40,054 nt of DNA, taken from Candidatus Dojkabacteria bacterium. GTDB lineage: Bacteria; Patescibacteriota; Dojkabacteria; SC72; JAFGCJ01. The position numbers and the translations under genes are program-made. This document shows positions 40,035 to 40,054 of the stretch, piece by piece (position 1 is the stretch's first letter; each line of letters starts with the position of its first letter). The notes under the pieces are model-generated. The model was not told the DNA's origin, did no database searches, and saw nothing but the letters and a program-made list of their open reading frames with translations. Where the stretch lies: contig JAFGIK010000105.1 of assembly GCA_016929645.1 (NCBI GenBank), positions 1 through 40,054 on the forward strand, given 5' to 3'.

Positions 40035-40054
40035 AATGGTGAGCTAAGTCATAA

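Overview
AT-rich window from a bacterial chromosome, most likely a Candidate Phyla Radiation (Patescibacteria)-type genome. The lineage call is an inference from the missing uL30 gene, the archaeal-like UMP kinase, the CPR-style secreted/membrane proteins and the compact operons. TGA is used as a stop codon in ATGA overlaps (tgt with its upstream gene, rplQ with rpoA), which argues against the UGA=Gly lineages. The right half (20.4-39.8 kb, all on the minus strand) is a long translation supercluster: fusA, tuf, S10-spc-alpha ribosomal proteins, secY, adk, map, infA, rpmJ, rpsM/K/D, rpoA, rplQ, rplM, rpsI. I also found a short rpmJ that the ORF track missed. The left half holds greA, a sortase, an archaeal-type UMP kinase, a multi-TM protein, a CAP-domain surface protein, HU, ymdB, rny, tgt, queA, fmt, comM and RNase P RNA (rnpB, minus strand). 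The most interesting accessory content is a four-gene membrane/secreted cluster (9461-16095, minus) between queA and tgt. It has a VirB6/TrbL-like multi-TM protein, a large chimeric membrane protein ending in a Cys-rich HEMTH metalloprotease-like domain, a Cys-rich secreted protein and a single-pass exported protein. It may be an uncharacterised CPR type-IV-secretion-like or surface apparatus. The bracketing QueA and Tgt both carry changes in normally conserved motifs. All homology calls come from reading the translated sequence; no searches were run.
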